Shown piece after piece: positions 44,502 through 53,595 of a stretch of DNA of 64,000 bases. Location: NCBI RefSeq assembly GCF_001044235.1, contig NZ_JYNL01000001.1:151726-215725 (forward strand), given 5' to 3'. A program made the translations under genes and the position numbers. The notes below the pieces were generated by a model. That model had not been told where the DNA came from and ran no database searches. It saw only the letters and a list, made by a program, of their open reading frames with translations. Position 1 is the stretch's first letter. Each line of letters starts with the position of its first letter. The stretch comes from Mycolicibacterium chlorophenolicum (GTDB lineage: Bacteria; Actinomycetota; Actinomycetes; Mycobacteriales; Mycobacteriaceae).

Positions 44502-46895
44502 TCAGCCGACCACGTTGCCGCCCGTGCCCGCAGGGGTGCGGGCGGCGACCCCGGTCACGACCACCTCGACGCTCTTCGCGCCGGCATCGGACGCGATGAG
44601 CAGCACCGGCGCCCCGGGTGCCGAGACGACATGCCCTCCCGTGACCGCCACGGAATAGCCTGCAAGGAAAGCGATCTGGGGAACGGCGATGACGGTCTGC
44701 GAACCTGCCACGAAATCGCCTGTGCCATCGGCCTTCCGGGTGCTGTAGCGCAGCGTCATCGTGTCGTCGGTGAACGACCACGACTGAGGAACTCCCGAGA
44801 TCACCTGGGGGTAGGGCTGTGCCAGCAGCGCGAGTTTCGCGGAGTCGACGTTGTCGCCCGCCGGCGGCAGCGCCGGATCGCGGACCAGCCACTCGGTGTC
44901 GGGGGAGCCGGTGACGTCGCCGACCCCGCTGTAGGCCCACTCGATCCAGCCCAGCAGCCTGTCCTGCGCACCCGCCATCTCATGGGCCAGGATCGTCAGG
45001 TCGTCGGTGGCGCCGAATTCGGTGAGCAGCGCGGGCATGTCGTGTCGCTTGGCGTAGCGCTGGGCCGCGGTCCCCATCCGGTTCGCGATGAACCCGCAGA
45101 TCGGCGTCAGCCCGCCGCAGTACCCGTGATAGGACAGCACGGTGTTGGGGTCGTCGACGGGTCCCAGGCTGACGTGCAGTGACAAGACCATCGGGATCTC
45201 CGAGACGCCCGGGTTCGGTGGTTCGACGTACACGGTCGTGGTCGGGTCGACGGAGCGGATGGCGGCGATCACCTGGTTGTACAGCGGGGTCAGCTGCTGG
45301 CGGCCGAAGAAATCGTTGCCGAGCGCGGCGCGCAGCCACTGGCTGCCCGGCCACGGCTCGTTGATGATCTCGTATCCGACGACGTCGGTGTTGCCGCTGA
45401 ACCGGGCCGCGACCTGCTGCCACGTCAGCGCGAAGTGATCCGACAGGCCCCGCCCGTCGGGCGCGGACGCGTTGTCCCAGAACATGTCCCAGGCATTCCA
45501 CTGGGCGGGATTGGTGAAGTAGTTGCCCGGGAAGCCGTTGCTCGGATTGGGCAGTCCGCCGTCCTGCGTCGCCCAGTCCGGCGCGCCCTCACCTTGGAAC
45601 GCCTCGCTGTAGTTGTCCTGATGCATGTCGAGGACGGTGTGGATTCCGTGGGCGGCCAGCGTCTGCACGGTCTGCTCGATCGAGTCGAGGTAGGCGGCGT
45701 CGTAGACGCCGGGCTCGGGCTCGATGGCGCTCCAGATGACGCCGAGGCGAACCACGTTGAACCCGTTGGCCGCCAGGAACGCGGCGTCGTCGTCACCGAA
45801 CCCGCTGGCCGCCGGGGTGTACGGCGCGATCTTGTACACCTCGTTGAGGCCGTGCAGCAGGACGACCTGGCCGTCGCCGTTGGTCACCCAGGTGCCGGTG
45901 GTGCCCAGCGGCGGTAACGTCCCGCGCGTCGGAGTCGTGAGGGCCCCGCCCGGTCGCCCGACCGCGCCGTGGCTGCCGACCCGTCCGGCGGTACCGCCCG
46001 CGCCGCCGAGGGCGGGCAATCCCGAACCGGCGCCGCCGTCGCCACCCACTCCGCCGATGCCCAGCAGGAAGCCGCGCCCGGCGCCGCCCGACCCGCCGGC
46101 ACCACCGGCGAGTGCGTCGCTGCCCTGTCCGCCGCGTCCACCGGCCCCGCCGACCCCCATCACGGTGCCGCCCGACCCGCCGGCCCCTCCGTCGGCACCT
46201 GCGCCGCCCTCACCGCCCCGCCCGCCGACACCGAACCCTCCGGCGCTGCCGCCTCGTCCGCCCGAGACACCCGCGATGGTGCTGTTCCATCCCGCGCCGC
46301 CGTCGCCGAGCAGCCAGCCGCCGTCACCGCCGTCGGGATGGTCGGCGGTGCCGGCCGTTCCGTTGCCGATCACGTACGAGCGGAACACCCTGTTGATGGA
46401 GGTGTCGACGACGAGCCCGACGTCGCTGGTGATCCACGCCTGCGCCAGCGTGTGGATCGGGGTGAAGACCACCGCGTCGACCGGGTCGGCATGAGTGCGA
46501 ACCGGCGAGTCCGGCTCGGCGTCCGTGCCGAGCTCACGACGGGCCGCCGCGGCCGTCAGCCAGGCGGCGGGGCCGGCGCCCTCCGGCCGCTTCGGGGTCC
46601 GGCGGGCCGGCGGCTCCGTCTCCGCTCCGGTGGGGTCGTCGTCGACGCTCACGCGCGCCCGTCGTCCGGGCTGGCGCGCCGGTTCGGCGCCCTCGGTGGC
46701 CCGGGTCTCGTGTCGGTTCCGGTTCGCGATCCGCGCGAAGGGCCGCGCGGTGTCGCGCTCCGCCGCCCCTGACGCCTGGCTCGAGTCGGCACCGGTGTCC
46801 GCGGAGGCCACCGCCAGACCACTGCTCACCGCCAGGCCGATGCCCAGGGCCACGGCGAGCCCCCCGACGCGACCGATGCACGACGCCCCTGTCAT
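44502..46895 (-). CDS. Secreted GH5 glycosidase with PGRS-like domain
   Basis: 797 residues. Signal peptide at 1-32, then a charged linker (40-135), then NRVFRSYVIGNGTAGTADHPDGGDGGWLLGDGGAGW, which is the lead-in of PE_PGRS proteins, then about 130 residues of GG-X repeats (205-325). A GH5 catalytic domain follows (about 340-690) of the endoglycoceramidase-like type: LHGLNEVYKIAPY, VLDMHQDNYSEAFQG, acid/base Glu in IINEPWPGSQW, nucleophile Glu in ALLTEFGATDD. A beta-sandwich C-domain ends it. There is no PE domain. It would cleave glycans or glycolipids at the cell surface; the substrate is not known. Confidence 0.88.
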   Translation of the reverse strand: MTGASCIGRVGGLAVALGIGLAVSSGLAVASADTGADSSQASGAAERDTARPFARIANRNRHETRATEGAEPARQPGRRARVSVDDDPTGAETEPPARRTPKRPEGAGPAAWLTAAAARRELGTDAEPDSPVRTHADPVDAVVFTPIHTLAQAWITSDVGLVVDTSINRVFRSYVIGNGTAGTADHPDGGDGGWLLGDGGAGWNSTIAGVSGGRGGSAGGFGVGGRGGEGGAGADGGAGGSGGTVMGVGGAGGRGGQGSDALAGGAGGSGGAGRGFLLGIGGVGGDGGAGSGLPALGGAGGTAGRVGSHGAVGRPGGALTTPTRGTLPPLGTTGTWVTNGDGQVVLLHGLNEVYKIAPYTPAASGFGDDDAAFLAANGFNVVRLGVIWSAIEPEPGVYDAAYLDSIEQTVQTLAAHGIHTVLDMHQDNYSEAFQGEGAPDWATQDGGLPNPSNGFPGNYFTNPAQWNAWDMFWDNASAPDGRGLSDHFALTWQQVAARFSGNTDVVGYEIINEPWPGSQWLRAALGNDFFGRQQLTPLYNQVIAAIRSVDPTTTVYVEPPNPGVSEIPMVLSLHVSLGPVDDPNTVLSYHGYCGGLTPICGFIANRMGTAAQRYAKRHDMPALLTEFGATDDLTILAHEMAGAQDRLLGWIEWAYSGVGDVTGSPDTEWLVRDPALPPAGDNVDSAKLALLAQPYPQVISGVPQSWSFTDDTMTLRYSTRKADGTGDFVAGSQTVIAVPQIAFLAGYSVAVTGGHVVSAPGAPVLLIASDAGAKSVEVVVTGVAARTPAGTGGNVVG

Positions 46896-46982
46896 GACCT
46901 TCTGTATAGGTCACCGGCGACGGCCCCGGCGGCGAATCGCGGAACGACTGTAACGCCGGGCGGCCCTGCCGACACTCCACCA

Positions 46983-46994
46983 CGTGACGTCACG
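46983..46994. promoter_or_regulatory. 12-bp perfect palindrome
   Basis: CGTGACGTCACG in the 261-bp divergent gap between the GH5 gene (88 bases upstream of its start) and the lipoprotein gene. Candidate regulator site. The half spacing does not fit the TGTGA-N6-TCACA CRP site. Confidence 0.35.
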
Positions 46995-47156
46995 GCATAT
47001 TTCTCTGCGTCGTCGGCGTTCTACAGTGCGCCGACTGGCAGAACCGGGGCAAGATACTCTCTTGCGCTGGTCGAGACGACGGCGGAATGTCAAGATCTAG
47101 TCGCTACCCGGGAAAACCGGGAACGCTCGCGGCTCGACGAACAGATGGGGAACAGT

Positions 47157-47453
47157 ATGAGATCACCGACCAGTCGCCTGTCGCTGGTTGCCGGCGGTAT
47201 CGCCCTCTCGGCGATGGCGTGGCTGGCTGTGGGGTGTAGCTCGAACGAGAGCAACGCGCCGGAGACCTCCACCACGACGACAACGACGACCACGACGACG
47301 ACCGCGACCACGCCGGCGGCTCCGCCGCCGCCCCCGCCGGCCGCGCCGACGGAGAACGCGCCCCGGACCGCCGGTGGCAACCCCTTCACCTCGATCCCGC
47401 CCAACGCGGGAGACAACGGCAGGAACCCGGGGGCGCCCCGCGCGCCACAGTGA
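47157..47453 (+). CDS. Thr/Pro-rich lipoprotein
   Basis: 98 residues from ATG 47157, with GGGGA five bases upstream (ATG 47145 is the alternative). The lipobox LAVGC gives a lipidated Cys near residue 27. The mature chain is short and disordered: NESNAPETS, eleven consecutive threonines coded by an ACG/ACC run, a Pro/Ala run and a Gly/Asn/Pro tail. It is likely a surface spacer, and poly-Thr/Pro is a mannosylation target in mycobacteria. It starts the run leading to the sedolisin. Confidence 0.75.
   Translation: MRSPTSRLSLVAGGIALSAMAWLAVGCSSNESNAPETSTTTTTTTTTTTATTPAAPPPPPPAAPTENAPRTAGGNPFTSIPPNAGDNGRNPGAPRAPQ
47266..47310. repeat. ACG/ACC trinucleotide tract
   Basis: About twelve near-perfect ACN triplets coding the poly-Thr run of the lipoprotein. 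Prone to slippage, so protein length may vary between strains. Confidence 0.8.
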
Positions 47454-47501
47454 CCGTGGTGACCCATCGTCACTGAACGGCACGCCGGTCTCGCGGCACT
47501 G

Positions 47502-49079
47502 GTGGTGAGCGTCCTCGTGCTGCTCACCGCCAGTGTCGGGCCGGCGCCGGGTTCCCTGCGCGGCGGGCCCGGCGAGCTGATCGGCGGGCCCTATGCCGCG
47601 CTGCTGGCGCATTCGGTCGATCTCGGGCCGTCGCACGACCGCACCGCACAACTCATCGTCGAGCTGCGCGACGGCGGCCCACCGCGCACCCTGCAGAGCT
47701 GGGCCGGCAGCCGGTCGCTGGCGGTGCGGTGGCGTCCGGGACAGCAGTGGGCGGTCGTCGAGGGCGGCGCGCAGACGGTGGCGCGCGCTTTCGGCGTCGA
47801 CGTCCACGACTTCCGCGAACGCCACGGTCGGGTGTTCTACGCGTCCCGCCACCAACCCGCGGTCCCCGACGCGCTGGCCGGGGAGGTCAGCGGCGTCGGC
47901 CGGATCCTGGGATACACGCCTTACCGCACCTCACAGCCGCGGCAGTTGCCGCTCGACGTCCCCGAATTCGGGCTGACGCCCGCCGCGTTGCGCACCACGT
48001 ACGAGGCCGACGGTCTGTTCGGCGACGGGTACACCGGTAAGGGGCAGACGATCGCGATCTTCGCGTTCGGCGGCTTCGATCAGGCAGACCTCGACGCGTT
48101 CGCGACCCGATACGCGTTGCCGCGGTTCACTCCGACGGTGATCGGCGGATCGCCCGGTCCATCGAGTGCGGAGACGACGATGGACCTGTCGATCGTGCAC
48201 GCGATCGCGCCCGATGCGCAGAAGGTGGTGGTCAACGCGCGCCCGACGGTCGAGGGTGACGGCGCCTACGTCAAGATCGGCCAGATGATGGAGGACGTCG
48301 ACCGGCAGTTCCCCGGCGCGGTGTGGAGCTTCTCGATCAGCTGGGGTTGCGACAAGCTGCTCACCGCAACCGATCTCGCGCCCGCGCGGTCGGCCCTGAC
48401 CGCGGCCGCGGCCCGCGGCACGACGGCGTTCATGGCCAACGGCGACCTGGCCGGGCTGGAATGCAAGAGCGGCGACGACTGGTCGTCGGCGCCGGCGGCC
48501 GACAATGTCGGGCTGAATTCGGTTGCCTCCCTTCCGGAAATGGTCAACGTGGGCGGGACGACCCTGTCGACCGACGCCCGCGGTGGCTGGCTCGGCGAGC
48601 AGACGTGGTACGACATCCCGCTGTCGCTGGGCACCAGCGGGGGAGTGTCGGAGCTCTTCGATCTGCCCGGGTGGCAGGGCGCCGCCTCCGGCACCGTCGC
48701 CGCCGACCGCAACACCGGACGGCGGCTGACCCCGGACGTGGCCGCGGTCGCCGACCCGTTCACCGGGGTGAGCTTCATCCTCGACGGCCAGCCGACCATC
48801 GGCGGCGGCACGTCGCAGGCCGCCCCGATCTGGGCGGGCTTCGCAGCAGTGATGAACGACTACCTGCTCTCCACCGGGGGCCGACGCCTCGGCGACCTCA
48901 ATCCGCTGCTCTATCGCATCGCCGCGGGGGCACGCCTGCCGGCGTTTCGCGATGTGACCCTGGGCGGCAATGCCGTCGACAACGCCGCGCCGGGCTACGA
49001 CCTCGTCACCGGTCTGGGCACCCCCCGGGTCGGCAACCTGGTCCGCGACGTCGCGGATCTGCAACGGGAGACCTCATGA
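47502..49079 (+). CDS. Sedolisin-type serine-carboxyl protease (S53)
   Basis: 525 residues from GTG 47502; the frame upstream to the previous stop offers no better start. A short hydrophobic N-terminus (1-14) suggests export. A pro-domain at about 30-140 (pro-kumamolisin-like: AVVEGGAQTVARAFGVDVHDF) precedes the catalytic domain. The S53 residues are visible: Glu224 and Asp228 in SAETTMDLS, Asp315 in MANGDLAG and Ser438 in GGGTSQAAP. The calcium-site pattern ends the protein (FRDVTLGGN, GYDLVTGLGTP). It works best at acid pH in known relatives. Its stop overlaps the next start (ATGA). Confidence 0.92.
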   Translation: MVSVLVLLTASVGPAPGSLRGGPGELIGGPYAALLAHSVDLGPSHDRTAQLIVELRDGGPPRTLQSWAGSRSLAVRWRPGQQWAVVEGGAQTVARAFGVDVHDFRERHGRVFYASRHQPAVPDALAGEVSGVGRILGYTPYRTSQPRQLPLDVPEFGLTPAALRTTYEADGLFGDGYTGKGQTIAIFAFGGFDQADLDAFATRYALPRFTPTVIGGSPGPSSAETTMDLSIVHAIAPDAQKVVVNARPTVEGDGAYVKIGQMMEDVDRQFPGAVWSFSISWGCDKLLTATDLAPARSALTAAAARGTTAFMANGDLAGLECKSGDDWSSAPAADNVGLNSVASLPEMVNVGGTTLSTDARGGWLGEQTWYDIPLSLGTSGGVSELFDLPGWQGAASGTVAADRNTGRRLTPDVAAVADPFTGVSFILDGQPTIGGGTSQAAPIWAGFAAVMNDYLLSTGGRRLGDLNPLLYRIAAGARLPAFRDVTLGGNAVDNAAPGYDLVTGLGTPRVGNLVRDVADLQRETS

Positions 49080-50275
49080 GCGACGACGAACAACCGCCCA
49101 CCACCGAGTGCCGGATCTGCCGCGTCGACGTTCCCGCGGGCACGTTCTGCGGACTGTGCGGATGCCATCTGACTCCCCGCAAGTTCGAGGGCCCGGACTG
49201 GTTGCGGATCCGCAACTTCGGGGCCGCGCCGGGTGAGAGCGTGCTGTCGCCGTCACTGGTCAGCTCGCTGTTCCCGCAACTGACGCATCGCGGCGCGTTC
49301 CGCGTGGCGCTGGGCGCCATGGTGGTGTCGCTGGTGGCCTTCGCGCTGCTGCGCATGCCGGCGGCGCTGATCGCCGTCGGTGTCCTCGGCCTGCCCACCC
49401 TGTTCCTGATCTATCTGCGCGAGGCCGACGCGTTCCGTGACCTGCCGCCCCGCGTGCTGGCGCTGACCGCGGTGTTGGGCATCGGTCTCGGAATCGGTTT
49501 CGCGCTGTTCAGTGGTGCCGCGTTCGACCGGTCCTCCGGGTTCGCGCTCGGCGTCGGGATGACCACCCAGCAGATGCTGATGGAGGGCGTCGCGATCCCG
49601 CTGGCCGGCGCGGTGCTGATGCTGGCTCCCGTCGTCGTCATCCGCCTGATCGGACCACCCTCTCGGGAGTCGTTGGAAGGCTTCATGATCGGTGCGCTGG
49701 GTGCGCTGATGTTCACCGCGGCGGCGATGATGACCAGGCTGGTGCCCCAGCTCGACACCGGGCTCGTCGCCACCGCGCCGCTGAGCTTCTACGTCGTCGA
49801 AGCGGGCATCCGCGGTGTCGCGGTGCCGTTGATCTCCGCCGCGACGGGTGGACTGATCGGCGCCGCACTGTGGTTCGTGCGCCCGGAGAGCAAGAAGCAT
49901 CAGCGCCCCGTTGTCGCCCGCGCGATCCTGGTGTTCTTCGCCGTGGCGATCCTGCTGCTGAGCATCGCGCTGGGGCTGGTCGACGTCTCCCGCTCGCACC
50001 AGTGGCTGATGCTGGCGCTGTACACGGCCGTCGCGGCGGTGGCCGTGCTGCTGCTGCGGGTCAGCCTGCACCTGGCGCTGCTGCACGAGGCGCACGACGA
50101 GATCGCCGCCGACGAACCCGTGCTCTGTCAGAACTGCGGCCACGTGGTGCCCGACATGGCGTTCTGCCCGGGCTGCGGAGTCGCGGCGCGGGCGTCGTCG
50201 CGGTCCTCCCGCGCCCTGCGCCGTACCGCGCGCCCCCAACCCGTCGACGCTGACGGCGACGGCGACGTGCGTTGA
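49076..50275 (+). CDS. Polytopic membrane protein with zinc ribbons at both ends
   Basis: 399 residues from ATG 49076. The N-terminal ribbon has CRICRVDVPAGTFCGLCG (residues ~12-29) and the C-terminal ribbon has CQNCGHVVPDMAFCPGCG (~350-367). Between them are eight or nine hydrophobic helices (about 80-340) with no known catalytic motif; an E-x-x-x-E pair of PrsW type is not evident. It overlaps both neighbours by 4 nt, so it is made together with the protease and the next membrane-anchored protein. The function is unknown. Confidence 0.85.
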   Translation: MSDDEQPPTTECRICRVDVPAGTFCGLCGCHLTPRKFEGPDWLRIRNFGAAPGESVLSPSLVSSLFPQLTHRGAFRVALGAMVVSLVAFALLRMPAALIAVGVLGLPTLFLIYLREADAFRDLPPRVLALTAVLGIGLGIGFALFSGAAFDRSSGFALGVGMTTQQMLMEGVAIPLAGAVLMLAPVVVIRLIGPPSRESLEGFMIGALGALMFTAAAMMTRLVPQLDTGLVATAPLSFYVVEAGIRGVAVPLISAATGGLIGAALWFVRPESKKHQRPVVARAILVFFAVAILLLSIALGLVDVSRSHQWLMLALYTAVAAVAVLLLRVSLHLALLHEAHDEIAADEPVLCQNCGHVVPDMAFCPGCGVAARASSRSSRALRRTARPQPVDADGDGDVR

Positions 50276-50997
50276 CCACCACCACGTTCTTTCCCGGCTA
50301 CGCGGTCAGCGGGAAGCGCTACGAGGCGACGTCCATCCGCCGCAGCTCGCATCGAAAGGTGTTGCTGCTGTGGCTCATACCAGTCATCATCGTCGGCGCC
50401 GTGCTCGCCGCCATCTCGGCGAAGACCACCCCGGCGCCGGTGCGCTACGTGTGCCCGCCGGACTGCGGCCGGCCGCCCACCGGCACGCCCGTCGCGATCA
50501 ATCCGCGCTTCACCGCCCCCGACGGATCCTTCTCGGTCTCCTATCCCGCCTCCGGCGCGGCGTACCGCATCGCCACGGAGGACGCCGGGGTCACCGCGGA
50601 GTTCACCGGTGGGGAGGGCGGGACGATGCGCCTGTTCAGCGAACCCGCTCGCGGCAGGGATGCGCGCCAGATCGCCACCGACCTGGTGGGCGCCCACGTA
50701 CCGGATCCCCGCACGGCCTACGAGATCCCCAACGCGATGGTGGGCTACCAGCCCGGCTACGGCGAGGCGATCGACTACTACCCGCAGGGCGGCACGAGTA
50801 GCTACTCCCGGATGCGCGTCATCGTGATGGTGGCGGTCAAGAACGATCTGGCCCTGGTCGCCTCGGTCGTCGGCCCCTATCACCAGTTCGGGCCGGACTT
50901 CGGCCCCGGCAAGCCCTCGGGCGCCAACGTCCAACTCGCCCTCGACATGGGCAAATACGTCAACAGCTTTTCGTGGCGGGGCGACCCACCCCGCTGA
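50272..50997 (+). CDS. Membrane-anchored exported protein, unknown
   Basis: 241 residues from a TTG start in a TTGA overlap with the preceding stop. A cytoplasmic N-terminus of about 28 residues, one helix (29-49) and an outer domain of about 190 residues. It begins with CPPDCGRPPTGTPVAI and continues with FTAPDGSFSVSYPASGAAYRIAT and MVGYQPGYGEAIDYYPQGG. The pattern PDGSFSVSYP resembles the lipoprotein-type PsbP/MOG1-like fold, but this is only a resemblance. It is likely a partner of the double-ribbon membrane protein. Confidence 0.8.
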   Translation: MTTTTFFPGYAVSGKRYEATSIRRSSHRKVLLLWLIPVIIVGAVLAAISAKTTPAPVRYVCPPDCGRPPTGTPVAINPRFTAPDGSFSVSYPASGAAYRIATEDAGVTAEFTGGEGGTMRLFSEPARGRDARQIATDLVGAHVPDPRTAYEIPNAMVGYQPGYGEAIDYYPQGGTSSYSRMRVIVMVAVKNDLALVASVVGPYHQFGPDFGPGKPSGANVQLALDMGKYVNSFSWRGDPPR

Positions 50998-51003
50998 GGG
51001 TAG

Positions 51004-51204
51004 ATGGTGGCCAAGGCCGTCGATCGCGGTTACGTTCGAGGGGTGACCGCTCCGATCGAGGCCAGTTGTGGGAAATGCGGCCGAACGTCACCGGTGGTGT
51101 CGTCACAGCCCACCTGGTCGGCCGGGTCCGACCGGGTCAGCCGCTGGTTCCTCGACGTCGAATGCACCGACTGCGGTCGCCAGTACGGTTGGCTCGCGGA
51201 CTGA
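51004..51204 (+). CDS. Small zinc-ribbon protein
   Basis: 66 residues from ATG 51004 (GTG 51043 would leave 53). Four cysteines in two pairs, CGKC and CTDC, separated by about 30 residues, form a zinc ribbon. The tail RQYGWLAD is conserved-looking. It could be an adaptor for the neighbouring system or a nucleic-acid-binding protein. It follows the preceding stop by 6 bases. Confidence 0.65.
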   Translation: MVAKAVDRGYVRGVTAPIEASCGKCGRTSPVVSSQPTWSAGSDRVSRWFLDVECTDCGRQYGWLAD

Positions 51205-51274
51205 CGAAGGGCGCGTTCGTCATCCGGGCACCGGCCGACCGTCCTAGGATGTCAGCGACGACAGGGGGCTGGAT

Positions 51275-51571
51275 GTGAACCGATCGGTGATGACGCGTAC
51301 GGGTCTGTGCGGAGTGACCGCCGTGGCCGCACTGCTGACGCTGGCGCCGCCCGCCGGCGCCGACACCGCCGCGTTCCTCGACGGGTTGGAACCCGTGTAC
51401 ACGTCGCTGAGCCGCGAGCAGCTGCTGAACGCCGGCTCGATCTCGTGCGCGATCCTCGACTCCGGCCAGCCCGCGCCCGTCGCGGTTCAGACCCTCTACC
51501 GGGAGATGGGTATCGCGCTGGCCACCGGCAACGACATCGTCGCCGCCGCGGCTCTCCACCTCGGCTGCTGA
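51275..51571 (+). CDS. DUF732 secreted protein
   Basis: 98 residues. The signal peptide ends PPAGADTA (residue ~30). The mature part is about 68 residues with SISCAILDSGQPAPVAVQTLYREMG and a final LHLGC, the two cysteines of the mycobacterial DUF732 family. Small, secreted, helical; function unknown. It is the last plus-strand gene of this run. Confidence 0.82.
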   Translation: MNRSVMTRTGLCGVTAVAALLTLAPPAGADTAAFLDGLEPVYTSLSREQLLNAGSISCAILDSGQPAPVAVQTLYREMGIALATGNDIVAAAALHLGC

Positions 51572-51578
51572 GCGCGGC

Positions 51579-52070
51579 TCACCAGCCCATGGAGCCCGGC
51601 ACCCCTTTGAAGGGTCCGGCGATCCAGCTGTTGATCCAGCCGCCGTAGAACCCGCCCGGTTGCGGCACGACGTCCTCGCCGTTGACGGTGCAGCGGTCCA
51701 CTGCGGCGGCCATCACGGCCACCGCCCCGGCGATCGCGGTGAACCCGCGCGTCGGTGAGCGGTAGGTCCACGCCGCCCGCGGCGCGACGACCGTCGGCGT
51801 CACCAGGTCGAAATAGCTTGCCTGCCCTTTCCATTCGCACCAGGACGCGCCGTCGGCGGGACGCAGCACGCCGTCTCCGAAGCTCTCGGCCGGCAGGTAG
51901 TAGGTGGGGGGATGGCTGGTCTCGAGCACCCGCCAGGCGCGGTCGGTGGACGCGATCACCTGACCGCCCAATTCGACGGTGATCGACCCGGCGAACTCCT
52001 CGAGTCGTGGGGGACGGGGATAGTCCCACACCGACTCCTGTCCAGGTCGGGGCTTGTCCGGTACGGGCAT
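51579..52070 (-). CDS. DUF427-domain protein
   Basis: 163 residues from ATG 52070. The DUF427 pattern is present: ITVELGGQVIASTDRAWRVLETSHPPTYYLP and SWCEWKGQASYFDL, then a short beta domain ending in PGGFYGGWINSWIAGPFKG. This fold resembles small ligand-binding barrels; the function is not established. It is divergent from the peptide transporter, 70 bp away. Confidence 0.88.
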   Translation of the reverse strand: MPVPDKPRPGQESVWDYPRPPRLEEFAGSITVELGGQVIASTDRAWRVLETSHPPTYYLPAESFGDGVLRPADGASWCEWKGQASYFDLVTPTVVAPRAAWTYRSPTRGFTAIAGAVAVMAAAVDRCTVNGEDVVPQPGGFYGGWINSWIAGPFKGVPGSMGW

Positions 52071-52140
52071 GCCGCCGAGTGTAGGCCGAAATTCTTCGTC
52101 CCCTGTTTCGATCACCGCCCCCGAGGGGCACGCTGGACCC

Positions 52141-53595
52141 ATGACCATCCGAGACCATCAGCGTCAGCGCACGTTCTTCGGGCACCCGATCGGACTGACC
52201 AACCTGTTCGGCGTCGAGTTGTGGGAACGCTTCTCCTTCTACGGGATGCTCACGATCCTGGCGTACTACCTCTACTACTCCGTGACCGACGGCGGCCTCG
52301 GGCTGCCGCAGAGCACCGCCACCGGAATCGTCGGCGCCTACGGCGGATTGGTATATCTGTCCACCGTGCTCGGCGGCTGGGTGGCCGACCGGCTGCTGGG
52401 CATGGAGCGCACCGTCTTCTACGGCGGTGTGGTGGTGATGATCGGGCACATCGCGCTGGCCGTGCTGCCCGGACTGACCGGTGTCGGCGTCGGACTGGTG
52501 TGCGTGGCACTGGGTTCGGGCGCGCTCAAGGCCAACGCGTCGTCGCTGCTGGGCACGCTCTACGACAAGGGTGACGCGCGCGCCGACGGTGGTTTCACGC
52601 TGTTCTACCTGGGCATCAACCTGGGCGCGTTCATCGGGCCGCTGATCACCGGGCTGCTGCAGACCCACGTCGGGTTCCACTACGGTTTCGGCGCGGCCGC
52701 AATCGGGATGGCCCTGGGTCTGGCGCAGTACGTGGCGTTCCGGCGCAACCTCGGCGAGCACGGCCGCGACGTACCGAACCCGTTGCCGCGCAACGCCATC
52801 GGTAAGACCGTCAGCGTCATGGTCGCCGGCCTGGTGGTGATCGGCATCGCGATCGCGCTGAAGCTCGTCACGCTGGCCAACCTGTCGCAGGTGACCACCG
52901 GCGTCATCGTCGTCGCATCGGTGGTGTACTTCGCGGTCATGCTGCGCAGCGGCCACGTCACCACCGAAGAGCGGGTCCGGGTCCGCGCGTTCATCCCGCT
53001 GTTCATCGCCAACGCGGTGTTCTGGTCGCTGTTCCAGCAGATCTTCACGGTGCTGGCCGTCTACTCCGACGAGAGGATGAACTGGTCGATCTTCGGCTGG
53101 ACGGCGCCGTCGAGCTGGATCGGCTCCATCGAACCGGTGTGGATCATCCTGCTCTCGCCGCTGTTCGCGCTGCTGTGGACCCGGCTGGGCAACCGCGCGC
53201 CCACCACGCCGCGCAAGTTCGCCTACGGCGTCATCGGCATGGGCCTGGCGTTCCTGTGCTTCGTGCCGCTGGCCGGCACGACGGGCAAGGCGACGCCCGC
53301 CCTGCTCGTGATGGCGATCATGGCCGTGTTCGCGGTGTCCGAACTGCTGCTCTCCCCGATCGGCCTGTCGGTGACCACCAAGCTGGCTCCGGAGGCGTTC
53401 CGCGCACAGATGATGGCCCTGTACTTCTTCTCGGTCGGCCTCGGCACCGCGCTGTCCGGGGTGCTCGCCGGCTACTACGACTCGTCGCGGGAGTTCGCCT
53501 ATTTCGGCATCCTGGGCGTGGTCGCGGTGGCCGCCGGTGCCGTGGTGTTCGTCATCTCGCCGTGGATCAGCCGCCAGATGGAAGGGGTGCACTGA
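52141..53595 (+). CDS. POT/PTR-family proton-coupled peptide transporter
   Basis: 484 residues from ATG. POT signatures are at the N-terminus: FGVELWERFSFYGMLTILAYYL (the ExxER-like motif is ELWERF) and, further on, GGWVADRLLG and GGFTLFYLGINLGAFIGPLITG. Twelve to fourteen helices. It imports di- and tripeptides with protons. The 3' end overlaps the convergent phosphatase gene by 29 nt. Confidence 0.93.
   Translation: MTIRDHQRQRTFFGHPIGLTNLFGVELWERFSFYGMLTILAYYLYYSVTDGGLGLPQSTATGIVGAYGGLVYLSTVLGGWVADRLLGMERTVFYGGVVVMIGHIALAVLPGLTGVGVGLVCVALGSGALKANASSLLGTLYDKGDARADGGFTLFYLGINLGAFIGPLITGLLQTHVGFHYGFGAAAIGMALGLAQYVAFRRNLGEHGRDVPNPLPRNAIGKTVSVMVAGLVVIGIAIALKLVTLANLSQVTTGVIVVASVVYFAVMLRSGHVTTEERVRVRAFIPLFIANAVFWSLFQQIFTVLAVYSDERMNWSIFGWTAPSSWIGSIEPVWIILLSPLFALLWTRLGNRAPTTPRKFAYGVIGMGLAFLCFVPLAGTTGKATPALLVMAIMAVFAVSELLLSPIGLSVTTKLAPEAFRAQMMALYFFSVGLGTALSGVLAGYYDSSREFAYFGILGVVAVAAGAVVFVISPWISRQMEGVH

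Noticed and set aside
45724..46494. Pro-rich plus-strand open frame opposite the GH5 gene
   Set aside because: It is the complement of the PGRS glycine codons, with no start context.
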